Assembly: GCF_026625785.1 (NCBI RefSeq)
Contig: NZ_CP113063.1
Span: forward strand, 4,278,001 to 4,342,000
Reading direction: 5' to 3'
Origin: Gordonia sp. SL306
GTDB taxonomy: Bacteria; Actinomycetota; Actinomycetes; Mycobacteriales; Mycobacteriaceae
DNA length: 64,000 bases
In this document: positions 63,355 through 64,000 of the stretch, in pieces
Layout of the letters: each line of letters opens with the position of its first letter
Position numbering within the stretch: position 1 is the stretch's first letter
Translations under genes and position numbers: made by a program
The notes under the pieces: generated by a model
The model's input: the letters and a program-made list of their open reading frames with translations, nothing else
What the model was told of the DNA's origin: nothing
The model's database searches: none

Positions 63355-64000
63355 GTGGTGGGAGCCAAGGCATGCGGTCCCCTGCCGCCATTGGCGGTAC
63401 TGGTACTGGGTCTTGTCGCGGAACGGCCGATGCATCCGTACGAGATGTTCCAGACGACGGTCGAACGACGAGAAGATCGTCTGGCGAAGTTCCGGCCGGG
63501 CACGATGTACCACACGGTCGACCGGTTGGTCTCCCAGGAACTCATCGAGGTCCACGACGTCCAGCGTGAGGGGAACCGTCCCGAACGCACCGTCTATGCG
63601 ATCACCGAGCTCGGTCGGCGCACCTTGTTCGAGAGCCTCGAAGAGATCGTCTCCCGCCATCCCGTCGAATACCCCGAGCTCTACCTCGCACTCTCCGAGG
63701 CGCACGGGCTGCCCCGGGCGCGGGTGGTCGAACTGCTGACCATGCGGCTCGAGGCGATGCGCGCGGAGCTGACCGAGCTGGACGGCGGTGTCGCCGCAGT
63801 CCGGGAGCGGGGGACACCCGAGATGTTCTACCTCGACATCGGCTGCCGCATCGCGACCCTGCGCACTCAGATCGACTGGGTCGAGGACCTCGTCGACCGA
63901 CTCGAGAACTCCACCATCGAATGGCTCGACGACCCGGGTTCCCCCTATCGGGGCAGCTCTGTCATCGCGGGCGCCCTCCACCAGAAAGCGACAGACGAAT
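63355..64000 (+). CDS. PadR-family transcriptional regulator, 3' end outside the window
   Basis: Translation from GTG 63355 or 63358 gives a PadR protein open to the window end: winged helix LAVLVLGLVAERPMHPYEMFQ, TMYHTVDRLVSQELIEVHDV, then the coiled C-terminal part (ARVVELLTMRLEAMRAELTEL). PadR proteins respond to small aromatic or drug-like ligands. GGAGG lies close to these GTGs, so a TTG at 63331 is an alternative start. At least 215 codons are present. It is divergent from the hydroquinone-reductase gene. Confidence 0.8.
   Translation, partial: MVGAKACGPLPPLAVLVLGLVAERPMHPYEMFQTTVERREDRLAKFRPGTMYHTVDRLVSQELIEVHDVQREGNRPERTVYAITELGRRTLFESLEEIVSRHPVEYPELYLALSEAHGLPRARVVELLTMRLEAMRAELTELDGGVAAVRERGTPEMFYLDIGCRIATLRTQIDWVEDLVDRLENSTIEWLDDPGSPYRGSSVIAGALHQKATDE

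Overview
The window is about 64 kb of high-GC actinobacterial chromosome. The gene content (accA3/accD5 acyl-CoA carboxylase, PapA-type acyltransferases, an antigen-85-like mycolyltransferase, WbbL/RmlD for the arabinogalactan linker, LpqY-SugABC trehalose recycling, Kgd) points to a mycolic-acid-bearing member of the Mycobacteriales. Gordonia is my best guess, with Rhodococcus and relatives as alternatives; species is not determinable from what I can see. Genes are dense, many pairs overlap by ATGA or GTGA, and I found no rRNA, tRNA, insertion sequence, prophage or CRISPR.

Region 1 (1-29,122) follows the gene order known from the M. tuberculosis Rv3264c-Rv3285 neighbourhood: accA3, sufE-like, sseA, maf, accE, accD5, birA, PH-domain protein, gtrA-like, purK, purE, then lcp1-type LytR-CpsA-Psr protein, rmlD, wbbL, manB. 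Into this core is set an acyltransferase cassette: four HxxxD[G/A] condensation-superfamily enzymes, an Ag85-like esterase and a fifth more distant acyltransferase (731-2311 and 3837-10764). A two-component system (15681-17759) and a set of small enzymes (def, dienelactone hydrolase, deazaflavin-type reductase, secreted DUF218 protein) are further differences.

Region 2 (29,136-47,600) abruptly switches to the order of the M. tuberculosis Rv1220c-Rv1239c block: O-methyltransferase, sigE, rseA, htrA, tatB, mrp, secreted transglycosylase-like protein, DUF1003, MgtE-N/CBS protein, small membrane protein, lpqY-sugA-sugB-sugC, corA. A four-gene accessory island (deaminase, ParB-like, metallophosphoesterase, suppressor-of-fused-like) lies between sugC and corA. 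This is an envelope-stress and trehalose-recycling region, with a candidate MprA-type direct repeat before sigE, an ECF-type promoter before rseA and a clear promoter before lpqY.

Region 3 (47,593-64,000) holds a MarC protein, an orphan betaine-type binding lipoprotein, an SDR plus Baeyer-Villiger monooxygenase divergent from a TetR regulator with a good operator, a DUF559 nuclease-like gene, kgd, a giant single-chain ABC exporter, an EcsC/Rv1249c-like membrane protein, a glutathionyl-hydroquinone-reductase-like enzyme and a divergent PadR regulator with an 18-bp palindrome.

The most unusual structures are: (i) the DUF559 gene flanked by 21-bp-period repeat arrays in opposite orientation, with two DnaA-box-like sequences beside the left array; (ii) a 24-bp in-frame tandem repeat at the start of purK, each unit carrying a ribosome-binding-like GGAG and a GTG/ATG; and (iii) the acyltransferase cassette embedded in, and translationally coupled to, the carboxylase/sulfurtransferase core.
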